Origin: Abditibacterium sp036399575
Lineage (GTDB): Bacteria; Armatimonadota; Abditibacteriia; Abditibacteriales; Abditibacteriaceae
Reading direction: 5' to 3'
Assembly: GCA_036399575.1 (NCBI GenBank)
Contig: DASWMV010000191.1
Location: 1-64,000, forward strand
Length of the DNA stretch: 64,000 nucleotides
Under the pieces are notes generated by a model. It worked only from the letters and a program-made list of their open reading frames with translations, was not told the DNA's origin and did not search any database. Positions 7,745-15,961 of this stretch are shown here, piece after piece. How positions within the stretch are numbered: position 1 is the stretch's first letter; the number at the start of each line of letters is the position of its first letter. A program made the position numbers and the translations under genes.

Positions 7745-7776
7745 AAAAAAGCCGAAGCGATTGCTTCGGCTTTTTT
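7745..7776 (+). terminator. Rho-independent terminator after the secreted protein gene
   Basis: Stem gccgaagc (7751-7758) / gcttcggc (7763-7770) with loop gatt, flanked by A6 and T6, so it can work in both directions. Confidence 0.92.
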
Positions 7777-7836
7777 GTTTTGGGAGTGCGAGCAGACTGC
7801 TCATAGATTTTTGGACGGCAAAAGACACCTGCGCGC

Positions 7837-8214
7837 TCAAACCAAACGCAAACGCGGCCTTTCTTCCTCATCGTCAGGGGACTTTGGTTTGTCGGGCAGT
7901 TTCTCCGGCGTTTTGCGAAGTTCGCTTTTCGACTCAAATTTGGGTTTGGGCTTTTGTTCTTCAGGCGCATCGGCTGAGGTCAGGTGCTCGTATGGCACGT
8001 TGACGAAAAGCGGCAGCGAGCCTTCGGGATAACCACTTTCCTCGTTGTAACCGTGGGCCTGCCAGTCGATGGCGACGGTAACACAATCTGTGGGAACATT
8101 AGGCGCGGGTGGAAAAATTACGCCCGTCAATCCCACGAGCGAAAAACCGGGCCGTAGCATAGTGCGCCCGCCGATTTCGACTCGATCACCAAATTTCCAG
8201 GGGTTTTCAGCCAT
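7837..8214 (-). CDS. Hypothetical protein downstream of response regulator
   Basis: 125 residues. The first about 80 look like a small folded beta domain (FGDRVEIGGRTMLRPGFSLVGLTGVIF, VTVAIDWQAHGY, LPLFVNVPYEHL). The last about 45 are Lys/Glu/Pro-rich and probably disordered. The start is 3 bases from the response regulator stop, so the two are co-transcribed. The beta pattern with 'LVGLTGVI' recalls SH3/KOW-like folds, but this is only a visual impression. No function assigned. Confidence 0.7.
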   Translation of the reverse strand: MAENPWKFGDRVEIGGRTMLRPGFSLVGLTGVIFPPAPNVPTDCVTVAIDWQAHGYNEESGYPEGSLPLFVNVPYEHLTSADAPEEQKPKPKFESKSELRKTPEKLPDKPKSPDDEEERPRLRLV

Positions 8215-8217
8215 AGC

Positions 8218-8682
8218 TCAATTTCCCATCCCGTTTTCGCCACTGATTTCGCGCGATTTGGCAAAACTTTCGAGCCTCCGCACCGTTGCGAGGCTCGACC
8301 GGCGCCGGTCAAGCGCCTGCTCGATTTTAATGGAAATCAATTCATAAACATCGACGCCGGGGATGTTTTTCTCGACATAATCGAAAGCGCCCATTTTCAT
8401 GCACTCAACCGCGTTGGTGACGTTGCCATAGGCCGTCAACACCACAACTTCGGTAAAGACATCACGCGCGAGCGCCGATTTGAGGACTTCAACGCCCGAA
8501 TTGGGCGATTCCATCAACATATCAGTTAAAACGACATCAAAGGGCGCCGGAGCGTCTTCAATGGCGCGCGAGGCCTCGGCCTGCGAGCCAGCAATCGTTA
8601 CGTTATGTCCATCGCGCTTGAGGCGGCGCTCCAGAGAGAAACGCACATCATCTTCGTCGTCGGCTACTAAAATTTTGCCCAT
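8218..8682 (-). CDS. Response regulator, receiver domain with short tail
   Basis: 154 residues: a CheY-like receiver (1-120) with acidic pocket ADDEDD, phospho-acceptor D54 in VVLTDML, switch Thr in VVLTAYGN and Lys in DYVEKN. After the receiver there is only a helical tail of about 35 residues (KIEQALDRRRSSLATVRRLESFAKS) and no DNA-binding domain. Output must be by protein contact or via another kinase. The gene follows the histidine kinase gene in the same direction (65-base gap), so the two form a likely cognate pair. Confidence 0.9.
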   Translation of the reverse strand: MGKILVADDEDDVRFSLERRLKRDGHNVTIAGSQAEASRAIEDAPAPFDVVLTDMLMESPNSGVEVLKSALARDVFTEVVVLTAYGNVTNAVECMKMGAFDYVEKNIPGVDVYELISIKIEQALDRRRSSLATVRRLESFAKSREISGENGMGN

Positions 8683-8747
8683 TTTGGGATTTCCTTTTGA
8701 TTATCTAACTTTGTTTTCCGCCTTCGGATACTTTGTAAAGACGAAAT

Positions 8748-10691
8748 TTATCCGCCGCCAAAAACCTGCTGCGGCGAACGCGGGGTTTCACTTCCAGTTT
8801 CACTCCGTTTGCGCTCATCGGGAGTTGCGGCAGGCAAAAGCACTACAAAATGCGCGCCCGGCCCGCTTTCGTCCTCGTCGCCAATTTCACAAATTGCACC
8901 GCCGTGTGCTTCGATGATGCCCTTCACAATGGAGAGGCCCAAACCCATTCCCTTCGCTTTTTTGGTGTAAAACGGCGCGAAAACGCGAGCGCGATCCAGT
9001 TCTGAAAGCCCTGGCCCATGATCGACGAAATCGAAACGTAAAACGGGGCCTGCGAAAGTGGTTTTGGTTAGCGTTGCAAGCGTTTTGGTTTCAGCAAGCG
9101 CACTTTTGATGGCGAGTTGACCACCTTCGGGCTGAAAATCAATCGAATTTTCGATGAGTTCGCCAAAAGCGCGCTTGAGTTTGACTTCATCAGCCAAAAT
9201 TGGCGGCAATCCCGGCGATAAATTAAGAACTAAGTCGATATTGGAGTGTTTGGGAAATGTTTCCGCCGTTACGTTGCGAAGGATCTGGTTGGCGTCACTT
9301 TGCGTGGTGTGAAGTTGGGTTGCCAACACAAAATCGCGAAATTCACCCAAAATCCCTTCCAACCGATAAATTCCGCGCGTAATATGCGCCGACATTTCAC
9401 TTGCTTGCTCCCAATCGGGATCGGCGTTATCAGTTTTCGATTTGAGAATGTAATTTAGCTCGTTTAAATGGCCTTTTACACCGAAAACTGTGTTGCCGAT
9501 CATATGAGCGGCGCGCGCGCTCATTTCGCCCCACGCCGCCATGCGCTCGGCGTTTAAGAGCCGCGTTGTGAGCCGCGTGCGGTCGATAGCGACCGCTAGT
9601 TGCCCTGCAAGCGTTACCAAAACATCTTCGTCGGCCTGAGTGAAGTTTTGAGGCAAAAAATACAGTGAGCCCTTGCGATGGCGCACTACCCGCAAAACGC
9701 CCGGTTTGAGGCGATGAGTGTGGACCGGAACCGCCATAACCGCCGCGATTTCGCCTGCTGGCGCTTCCATGAACAGCCCTTTCCAACGATTGTCGGTGCG
9801 CGGGTCGCCAACACGAATGACACGCCCGTTTTGCGCGACCCAGCCCGTGAGTCCTTCGCCGATGCGGTATTTTGCGGTGTGCTGGCCCGCCTGTTCTTCC
9901 AATGGACCGTGTGAGGCCACGAGTTCTAGAAACTCGGCGGCTTCATCCATCAAAAACAGGCTGCAATCGTCGGCGCGCAAGATTTTGGTCGCTTGCTGCA
10001 CAACATCGTGAATCAGCGCATCCAAGTCGGCCATCGAGTTGAAATCGCGGCCAATGGCAATAAGAGCTTCTTCGCGCAATTGATGCTCGGCCATCGCCAC
10101 CACAATCGCCGCGCGGCGCGTTAGCGGGGCCAAAAGCCGCGCGTGGTCTTCGCCAAACACATCACCCTCGCTCGATTCGATGTTGATGACGCCAATGGCA
10201 GCGCCGTCGGTGGTTAGAATCGGCACCGCAATTTCCGATTTCACATCATCAAAAAAACCGATGTAATGAGGGTCACACGAAACATCTCCGGTCCAATAAG
10301 CCCGCCCATTCACGACTACGTGCCGCGTGATGCCGCGCCGCGCCGCGCCACCGTTGGGAACGGTTTGCACATTGACTCGAAGCCGCCGAATATCGTCAGT
10401 CCAACCCTCGCCAGCCGTAAATCGCAGCGCCAGTTCGCCCGAGACCATGTCCACAAGCGCTAAAAATGCGCGATTGCCGCCGACAAGCAGCATCGCTTCT
10501 TCGAGCGTCGCTTTAAGCAGTTCATCGGCTTCCGCCAACGACGTTTGCGAAAGTTCGACATCGAAGTCGTCAGGATCGAACGCCGCACCAGGCAAAGCGG
10601 CATCGGCCAACGAGCCCGTTGCGTGCCCCACAATCTGGTTTGCGTCAGGCGGAATTTCTCCAGACGGAAGGCTCGAAATCGAATCGTTCAT
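8748..10691 (-). CDS. Dual-GAF sensor histidine kinase
   Basis: 647 residues, no membrane span, so cytoplasmic. Order: N-terminal linker, GAF 1 (about 50-205), GAF 2 (about 215-372), dimerisation/phospho-acceptor helix (about 380-460), HATPase_c (about 470-630). The likely phospho-histidine is H396 in SARAAHMIGN. ATPase boxes are N (LIENSIDF), G1 (DHGPGLS) and G2 (GMGLGLSIVKGIIEAHGG). The usual H-box Glu (HE) is replaced by Met (HM), which may alter phosphatase activity. GAF domains suggest sensing of a soluble ligand, light or redox signal; no chromophore cysteine can be assigned with certainty. Partner is the response regulator at 8218-8682. Confidence 0.92.
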   Translation of the reverse strand: MNDSISSLPSGEIPPDANQIVGHATGSLADAALPGAAFDPDDFDVELSQTSLAEADELLKATLEEAMLLVGGNRAFLALVDMVSGELALRFTAGEGWTDDIRRLRVNVQTVPNGGAARRGITRHVVVNGRAYWTGDVSCDPHYIGFFDDVKSEIAVPILTTDGAAIGVINIESSEGDVFGEDHARLLAPLTRRAAIVVAMAEHQLREEALIAIGRDFNSMADLDALIHDVVQQATKILRADDCSLFLMDEAAEFLELVASHGPLEEQAGQHTAKYRIGEGLTGWVAQNGRVIRVGDPRTDNRWKGLFMEAPAGEIAAVMAVPVHTHRLKPGVLRVVRHRKGSLYFLPQNFTQADEDVLVTLAGQLAVAIDRTRLTTRLLNAERMAAWGEMSARAAHMIGNTVFGVKGHLNELNYILKSKTDNADPDWEQASEMSAHITRGIYRLEGILGEFRDFVLATQLHTTQSDANQILRNVTAETFPKHSNIDLVLNLSPGLPPILADEVKLKRAFGELIENSIDFQPEGGQLAIKSALAETKTLATLTKTTFAGPVLRFDFVDHGPGLSELDRARVFAPFYTKKAKGMGLGLSIVKGIIEAHGGAICEIGDEDESGPGAHFVVLLPAATPDERKRSETGSETPRSPQQVFGGG

Positions 10692-10718
10692 GGTGCGTTT
10701 TTGTATTTGAAACGGGAT

Positions 10719-10754
10719 TTTTTCTGGGAGCCCTTCGGTGGACTCCCAGAAAAA
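10719..10754 (-). terminator. Terminator of the oxidoreductase gene at 10758
   Basis: Stem ttttctgggag / ctcccagaaaa with a 12-base loop; on the minus strand it is followed by a T-run. It lies between the oxidoreductase stop and the histidine kinase start, so the kinase operon probably has its own promoter. Confidence 0.8.
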
Positions 10755-10757
10755 TTC

Positions 10758-11729
10758 TTATTTTCCCATCAAAGGCATCATTTCCGCGCTTCCAAAAACG
10801 CCATAGACGCCGCGATTTCGCAGCCACTGCGCGCGATTGAGATAGCCCAACGCCGTGCCACACACATTCGCCGCCATCGTGGTCTCGTCGCCCAGAATGA
10901 ATTTGTGTTCGCTGCGCTGGCCATCGAAAGTGATTCCCGTCAGCGTCATCGTTGTCGAAACCGGTTTTTGAGCGTTGCGCGTGTCCATGACGCCGCCCAC
11001 CGTAACTTGATCGCGTTCGCAGATTCCAGCGCGCTCCAACATCACATCGTCGGCGTGTTCCATATTGTAAAGCGTGAGTTTGCCGTCGCTTTCGCCCAGA
11101 ATCGCTTCGACTTCGCTATCGGTGAGCAGTTTGGCGCTATCGACATCGAAACCTGGCAAATGCGCGATATCTTCGCGAATTGTGGCTTTATAGTCGTCCC
11201 AGCGCGCGATGCCAACGCCCCACCAGATGTGAACTTTCTCAACTTTGACAAACGACTGCGCCGCCAGCGCCGCCGCTGCTGTTAATAGCCCTGGAGTCGC
11301 GCCGCAACCACTCAGAAAAGTGCATTTGTGGTCGCGCAGCAGTTCATCCAGCTCGAAAATCATTTCCATCGCGCGCGTGCGCTTGAGCGCATCGACAAGG
11401 GCGCCCTCGAAACCGCCCTCGACAAACCGCTGCACAACACATGGAATGAAATCGTTGGGCAAATTGGGCAACGCAATAAAAACGCCGTCATATTCGTCTT
11501 TGCGCGCGATGATTTCGCCGATGGAGTCGCTCGAACGCTCTCCGCCGCGCATTTGCGAGACCGAGCCGCCGACTTTGACGTTTTGCAGTTCGTTGGCATC
11601 AATTCCGTCAGCATTGAAGACGAAACCGCCCGCATCGGCGACAGCGACGAGCGTGGAATCAGTTTTTTGAGCGATGATTTGCGCGGCAGCTTTTCCCAGC
11701 CCGCCGGCACCTAAAATTGCGATTTTCAT
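10758..11729 (-). CDS. Saccharopine dehydrogenase-like NAD(P)-dependent oxidoreductase
   Basis: 323 residues. The N-terminal Rossmann fold has GAGGLGKAAAQIIAQ and the strand end VAVADAGG. The middle shows DGVFIALPNLPNDFIPC and the catalytic-domain segment FLSGCGATPGLLTAAAALAA, as seen in saccharopine-dehydrogenase-like or homoserine-dehydrogenase-like proteins of cyanobacteria and relatives. The reaction is unknown; candidates are polyamine (carboxyspermidine-type) or lysine-related reductions. It is followed by its own terminator, so it is likely monocistronic. Confidence 0.75.
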   Translation of the reverse strand: MKIAILGAGGLGKAAAQIIAQKTDSTLVAVADAGGFVFNADGIDANELQNVKVGGSVSQMRGGERSSDSIGEIIARKDEYDGVFIALPNLPNDFIPCVVQRFVEGGFEGALVDALKRTRAMEMIFELDELLRDHKCTFLSGCGATPGLLTAAAALAAQSFVKVEKVHIWWGVGIARWDDYKATIREDIAHLPGFDVDSAKLLTDSEVEAILGESDGKLTLYNMEHADDVMLERAGICERDQVTVGGVMDTRNAQKPVSTTMTLTGITFDGQRSEHKFILGDETTMAANVCGTALGYLNRAQWLRNRGVYGVFGSAEMMPLMGK

Positions 11730-11877
11730 AATTTGGTTTAGGCCACAGAGAAGGCACGAAGTGGCATAGGGGATTTTAAAAGGTTACAGGCACCCGCGCT
11801 TGATGCCGAGTTTTAGAGCGTCGAAAAAGCCAAGTTTTGCTTTTTCATTTTATGAAGATTCTCCGAATTCTCTGCGA

Positions 11878-12912
11878 CTAAGATTTCTCCAAAACCAGCA
11901 CACCAATGTGTCCACCGAAGCCATAACTCAAACTTAAACACGTTCCGATTTCGATTTTTCGCGCTTCGCCCCGAACGAAATCGGCTTCTAAATCTGTTTC
12001 TTCCAAATTTAAAGTTGGCGGCGCGAAACCATCGCGCATCGCTCCTAAACAAATCACGGCCTCAATGGCGCCTGCTGCGCCCAGTAAATGACCGGTCAGG
12101 GGTTTGGTTGAAGAAATCGGCACGCTCGTGCCAAAAACACTTTTAATCGCGCGTGTTTCGATGGCGTCGTTTACCGTCGCAGTGCCGTGAGCGTTGATGT
12201 AATCAATTTGGGGATTTCCGGCCATGTTGAGCGCATTTTCAATCGCGCGTGCGATGGAATCGCCGCTTGGGCACATCGAAGTCATGTGATGTGCGTCGCA
12301 GTGGAGCGAATAGCCCGTTAAAAACCCATGAATCTCGGCGCCGCGATTGCGGGCGCGCGCTTCACTTTCCAGAAGCAGGATTGCCGATCCAAACGACGGC
12401 AAAAAACCGTCGCGTCGCGTGTCGAAGGGCCGCATGACGCCCGATTTGGAAAGCGCGCCCATGTTGCGATAAGCGGCCAAGATTTCTGGCGGCTGCAGTT
12501 TTTCGCTGGCCCCAGCTAAAACTAGTTCGTATTGGCCGCGCGAAATCATCGCGGCGCCCAGAGCAAGCGCGTGAGCACCCGTCGCGCACGCGGCAACCGG
12601 ACATAAAACCGCGCTAGAAACGAAACCATGACGCGCGATTTGTAGCGCGTCGGTTTCATAAGCGCGTGCGTCATCAAAACCGCAAAATGGCGCGTAACCT
12701 TTGGAACTGCCAAACGAAACCGCGCATTGCGGGCGAGTTTCAGAGTAAAAACCGGCGTCACGCAGCAGCATTTTGCCCCACTGAGGCGCAAAACCGTCGC
12801 GCGAAAATTTTGGGCCTTGCAACTGGCCGCAATTGGCGTATCGAGAACCCCAAAACCGATTTTCGGCACCGAAAATCGATTGAGCGATGAATCCCGTGAT
12901 GGCGACGCGCAT
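11878..12912 (-). CDS. Beta-ketoacyl-ACP synthase (FabF/KS-like, short)
   Basis: 344 residues, shorter than the about 410 of FabF. The catalytic Cys-His-His triad is present: C109 in PVAACATGAHALALG, His in YINAHGTATVNDAIE, and His in STKPLTGHLLGAAGAIE. The Gly-rich end is SYGFGGHIGVLVL. The N-terminal region is compact and lacks part of the usual first KS repeat, so it is probably a specialised elongating synthase, not the housekeeping FabF. It lies 40 bases downstream of an SDR ketoreductase gene. It condenses malonyl-ACP with an acyl chain, but no acyl carrier protein is encoded nearby. Confidence 0.88.
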   Translation of the reverse strand: MRVAITGFIAQSIFGAENRFWGSRYANCGQLQGPKFSRDGFAPQWGKMLLRDAGFYSETRPQCAVSFGSSKGYAPFCGFDDARAYETDALQIARHGFVSSAVLCPVAACATGAHALALGAAMISRGQYELVLAGASEKLQPPEILAAYRNMGALSKSGVMRPFDTRRDGFLPSFGSAILLLESEARARNRGAEIHGFLTGYSLHCDAHHMTSMCPSGDSIARAIENALNMAGNPQIDYINAHGTATVNDAIETRAIKSVFGTSVPISSTKPLTGHLLGAAGAIEAVICLGAMRDGFAPPTLNLEETDLEADFVRGEARKIEIGTCLSLSYGFGGHIGVLVLEKS

Positions 12913-12920
12913 AATCTAAA

Positions 12921-12950
12921 TTTGGAGCGCGAGCATCCCTGCTCGTTCTC
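12921..12950. repeat. Small hairpin repeat between ketoreductase and ketosynthase genes
   Basis: Stem cgagca (12930-12935) / tgctcg (12940-12945) with loop tccc, extended by gag/ctc pairs. The flanking word ttggagcgcgag also occurs in inverted form near 690-702. Probably a dispersed REP-like hairpin; in this position it could attenuate the ketosynthase gene. Confidence 0.5.
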
Positions 12951-12952
12951 CT

Positions 12953-13639
12953 TTAAATCCGGCAATCAGGCCGCAAAACCTGGCCCGATGTATTTGAGTT
13001 CAACAGCCACAAACACAACGCCGCAAAACTTTGCGGTGCATCCGCGTCAGGGATTAGGTTTTCCGCGCTACGTCGCGCTAAAATCGCGGGCGAAAGCGAT
13101 TCCGACAGCGCCGAAATCGCAAATCCAGGGCAAACCGCGTTGACGGCGATTTTTTTCTCGCGGCCTTCAAGGGCAGCCGTTTTCATGAGGCCAAAAATCG
13201 CCGCTTTGCTTGCTCCGTAGGCGCTCTGGCCCACGAAACCGCGCTCTGCAACGCGCGAAGCCACCAAAATCAGCTTTCCATCGCGTGGCAAATTGGAAAG
13301 TGCGGCGCGCGTCACGAGAAATGCGCTTTGCAAGTTGGTTTGAAGCTGAAAACTCCAGTTCTGGGTTGAAACGCGCGGCAAAAGCGCGTCGTGGCTCGCT
13401 CCTGCGAGATGATAAACAGCGTCAAAGCGAGTTTGGAATAACGTTTCAACGCTGTTTTCAATACTCACATCGCCGCGTGCGAGTTGGCAACCAGTTTTTT
13501 GAGCCAAAAGTGCAGCGCGTTTTTCGTCGTGACAGAAGTTGGCGACGACTTCGCAATTAGCCTCGCGGAGCGCCGCGACGAGAGCGCTTCCCAGAACTCC
13601 GGTCGCGCCCGTCACCAAAACACATTTTTTTTGATTCAT
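12953..13639 (-). CDS. SDR-family ketoreductase (FabG-like)
   Basis: 228-residue classical short-chain dehydrogenase. The NAD(P)-binding motif is TGATGVLG (residues 10-17), and the catalytic Ser-Tyr-Lys are S128, Y141 and K145 (QSAYGASKAA). VNAVCPGF after the active site is typical of FabG-type reductases. The ATG at 13639 fits the fold start; the longer in-frame extension upstream overlaps the divergent gene. It probably reduces the 3-ketoacyl product of the adjacent ketosynthase. The promoter must lie in the 39 bases shared with the divergent PLP enzyme gene. Confidence 0.88.
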   Translation of the reverse strand: MNQKKCVLVTGATGVLGSALVAALREANCEVVANFCHDEKRAALLAQKTGCQLARGDVSIENSVETLFQTRFDAVYHLAGASHDALLPRVSTQNWSFQLQTNLQSAFLVTRAALSNLPRDGKLILVASRVAERGFVGQSAYGASKAAIFGLMKTAALEGREKKIAVNAVCPGFAISALSESLSPAILARRSAENLIPDADAPQSFAALCLWLLNSNTSGQVLRPDCRI

Positions 13640-13678
13640 TTTTGCGGCGCGCAGAGTGTATCGCTCACACTGGCGACC

Positions 13679-14506
13679 ATGATTTGGCTCAACGGCAAAC
13701 TGCAAGAAAACGGCGTTCTGGACGCCACAAATGCCGCTACCCTGCTCGGTTGGGGCGTTTTTACAACCGTTGGGATTCGAGACGGCGCCCCAACATTTTT
13801 GCGGCGCCATTTCGAGCGTTTGCAACGCGACGCCCGTGCCGCTGACATCGAATTTGTCTGGAAATCACAAAAAATTGAACAGGGATTAACAGAAGTTTTG
13901 CGCGCTCAAAAAGTCGTTGACGGCCTCGCACGACTTACATTGACACAGCGCGGCGACGGACGTTGGAAAACACAAATAGGAGCCGACTTATCGATTATGG
14001 CGCTCGCTGCGCCGCCGCAAAACCAGCCGATGCGCGCTCAACTGTCGCCTTATCGCGTAGAAGCGAAAAGGCCACTTGTAGGTGTAAAAACAACAGCTTA
14101 CCTGCCCTATTTGTGGGCTTGGCGCGAAGCCAAATCGAATGGATTCGACGAAGCGATCATGCGAAATGGCGGCGACTTTTTGTGCGAAGGCGCCCGTTCG
14201 AGCCTGTTTTGGATAGAGAACAACGAGTTATGGACGTCGGCGCCGCAAACCGGATGTTTACTCGGCGTCGGACGCGATTTGGTGCTCGAATGGGCCAGGT
14301 TAAAACAAATTTCCGTTCACGAAGGCGAATTCGAGTCCGCAAAGATCGAAACCGCGCAAGAAATATGGCTCGTTTCTGCGGCTGGAGGTGTGCGAGCCGT
14401 ATCAAGTTGGCACGACGAAAACGGTGCTCTTATTTGGCAACGCTGCCACAAAACTTTGTGGCAAAACGAACTACTCGACTGGTGGGAAATTCAAAGCAAG
14501 GTTTAA
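13679..14506 (+). CDS. Class IV PLP aminotransferase / 4-amino-4-deoxychorismate lyase-like
   Basis: 275 residues of fold-type IV PLP enzyme. The start MIWLNGKLQENGVLDATNAATLLGWGVFTT is characteristic. The Schiff-base Lys is probably K137 in VGVKTTAYLPY, and the PLP-phosphate/tunnel motif is CEGARSSLFWI with E170. Length and the K137 neighbourhood are closest to PabC-type lyases (p-aminobenzoate for folate), but D-amino-acid or branched-chain aminotransferases share this fold. It is divergent from the ketoreductase gene. The fabG-acpP-fabF-pabC cluster of enterobacteria shows a comparable association. Confidence 0.8.
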   Translation: MIWLNGKLQENGVLDATNAATLLGWGVFTTVGIRDGAPTFLRRHFERLQRDARAADIEFVWKSQKIEQGLTEVLRAQKVVDGLARLTLTQRGDGRWKTQIGADLSIMALAAPPQNQPMRAQLSPYRVEAKRPLVGVKTTAYLPYLWAWREAKSNGFDEAIMRNGGDFLCEGARSSLFWIENNELWTSAPQTGCLLGVGRDLVLEWARLKQISVHEGEFESAKIETAQEIWLVSAAGGVRAVSSWHDENGALIWQRCHKTLWQNELLDWWEIQSKV

Positions 14507-14511
14507 GATCA

Positions 14512-14557
14512 AAAAGGCAAAACGAGGTTTCCTAAACCCAATTTTGCCTTTTATTTT
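14512..14557. terminator. Bidirectional terminator between convergent genes
   Basis: Arms aaaaggcaaaa (14512-14522) and ttttgcctttt (14542-14552) enclose an inner pairing gggttt-like loop. A- and T-rich flanks on both sides serve both the PLP enzyme gene and the converging anti-sigma-like gene. Confidence 0.8.
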
Positions 14558-15817
14558 TCAACTTTTGGCTTCTTCATCCTCAGGAGCAAGGGCGGCGCGC
14601 AAATCATCGACTGCGGAGCGCATTTCATCGACGCGGGTATCATTTTCCCAATCGGCCAACAAAACCGTGTGGGTTGGTGGTGGCAACGAAGGCAGTGCCA
14701 CCCGTGATGGTTGGGCATCAGAATCGGTTGTTCCGTTGAAGCGTGGTGCACGCATCGTAGTTTGAAAGCGCACCGCGCGCAAATTGGGCACGTCTTGCTC
14801 GTCGGACAGAGTGGCAGGACGCGAAGGAATTTGGGGAGGCCTCGCGGCACGCGCAATGGAAACGCGCGCTGGACGTTCGACAACAGGTGCTTCGACAACA
14901 ACCGTTTTTACAACTCGTGTTGTTACTACGCGAATCGGCGCGCGCACAGGTGTTGTGGCTTTAATCGGCACCACAACAGTTTTCAGTTCGCGCTGGTTGT
15001 CGCGGCGTGGCGCGAGAGGAGCATCACTTGTATCGCGAAGTCCAAAAGTGGCGGGAATTGCACGAGAAGAACGTTTCTCAGCGAAGATTTCCGAGCGTGG
15101 CTCGTCGTCGCGCACGCGTTCGCGTGGCGCAGCAAGGTTCATAATTACAGGCCGCAGAGGCTCCGAAATCTCGCGCGTGGCGGTGACGCGCGTTTTCACG
15201 GGTGCAATGCGGCCCTTTTTCGACACAACGGGCCTGACAACAGGCGTTTTTTCCAGCGCGCGAACAACGCGAGGCGCGGAAGCAGACGCCACTGGCGCTT
15301 CCACGGAAGCGGTAGGTGGAACGAAAAACGAGTCACGCTGGAGGGCGATTAGCCACAGGGCCACCGCGGGTGCGGCCAGCGAAGGCAATGACAAAAAAGT
15401 CCACTTGGTGCGTTTTTGAATGCTGGTCGAAGCCGTTGGAGCCGTGGCGCGCGTGGTGCGCGCGAGGATTTGAGCGGTCAAATCTGTCGGCGCGCCTGAA
15501 ACGGAGCGAGATGGCGAAAAAGATGGCTTGCGGCGCGTAAAGGCGGCCAAACGACAGGCCATCAAAACCCGCCACAATTGCGTGGGAGGCGGCGCAGGAA
15601 CGGGAACGGCGCGCAGTAAATCGCGTGAACGATTCCAATCGAGCCAGCGCTGTGCACACATCTGGCAAACCACCAGATGGGCGCGGGCGCGCCGCGCTTG
15701 CTCTTCACTTGCCTCCCCATCGAAAAGCGCCATGACAAATGGCGCCAGCGCCTCGCAGTTGTCGTGCGAAGAAGGGTTTTGCTCGCGTGAGTCGAAATCG
15801 CTCCAGTGAAATTGCAT
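14558..15817 (-). CDS. Zinc-finger anti-sigma-like membrane protein
   Basis: 419 residues. The N-terminus has a putative zinc-finger (zf-HC2) motif: ARAHLVVCQMCAQRW with an HX3CX2C arrangement, as in anti-sigma factors of the RskA/RsrA type. One hydrophobic span follows at about 140-160 (FLSLPSLAAPAVALWLIAL). The remaining about 250 residues are Arg/Pro/Val/Thr-rich and low in complexity, probably an extracytoplasmic disordered stalk. There is no sigma-factor gene next to it; the only ECF sigma in the window is 20 kb away. The start ATG overlaps the stop of a tiny upstream ORF (TAATG). Confidence 0.75.
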   Translation of the reverse strand: MQFHWSDFDSREQNPSSHDNCEALAPFVMALFDGEASEEQARRARAHLVVCQMCAQRWLDWNRSRDLLRAVPVPAPPPTQLWRVLMACRLAAFTRRKPSFSPSRSVSGAPTDLTAQILARTTRATAPTASTSIQKRTKWTFLSLPSLAAPAVALWLIALQRDSFFVPPTASVEAPVASASAPRVVRALEKTPVVRPVVSKKGRIAPVKTRVTATREISEPLRPVIMNLAAPRERVRDDEPRSEIFAEKRSSRAIPATFGLRDTSDAPLAPRRDNQRELKTVVVPIKATTPVRAPIRVVTTRVVKTVVVEAPVVERPARVSIARAARPPQIPSRPATLSDEQDVPNLRAVRFQTTMRAPRFNGTTDSDAQPSRVALPSLPPPTHTVLLADWENDTRVDEMRSAVDDLRAALAPEDEEAKS

Positions 15818-15957
15818 TACGAAAAAGGAGAAAACGATAGAACTTCATCGCTTTCCAACGTGGCCTGTGCTTTTAGAGGCGCGGCGTAGCGCAGTGTTGC
15901 ACTGTTCACTGTCATTTTAGAACCCACAATTCGACAATGGCAACAATCAGCGGACAC
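15817..15957 (-). CDS. Possible 46-residue Cys-rich peptide coupled to the anti-sigma-like gene
   Basis: A GTG at 15957, 4 bases after the stop of the upstream secreted-protein gene, opens a frame beginning VSADCCHCRIVGSK and ending exactly in a TAATG overlap with the start of the anti-sigma-like gene. The overlap geometry and the filling of an otherwise empty gap support a real gene. Against it: a weak GTG start, short length and no recognised family. The CCHC cluster could bind metal. The same frame continues upstream inside the previous gene, so the start is uncertain. Confidence 0.4.
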   Translation of the reverse strand: MSADCCHCRIVGSKMTVNSATLRYAAPLKAQATLESDEVLSFSPFS

Positions 15958-15961
15958 GATT

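Noticed and set aside
7777..7836. Riboswitch or attenuator after the 7745 terminator
   Set aside because: Only 60 bases remain before the next gene end, with no conserved aptamer-like pairing visible.
10545..11285. Plus-strand open frame spanning the histidine kinase start and oxidoreductase gene
   Set aside because: Antisense to two convincing genes, Arg/Phe/His-rich, crosses a terminator.
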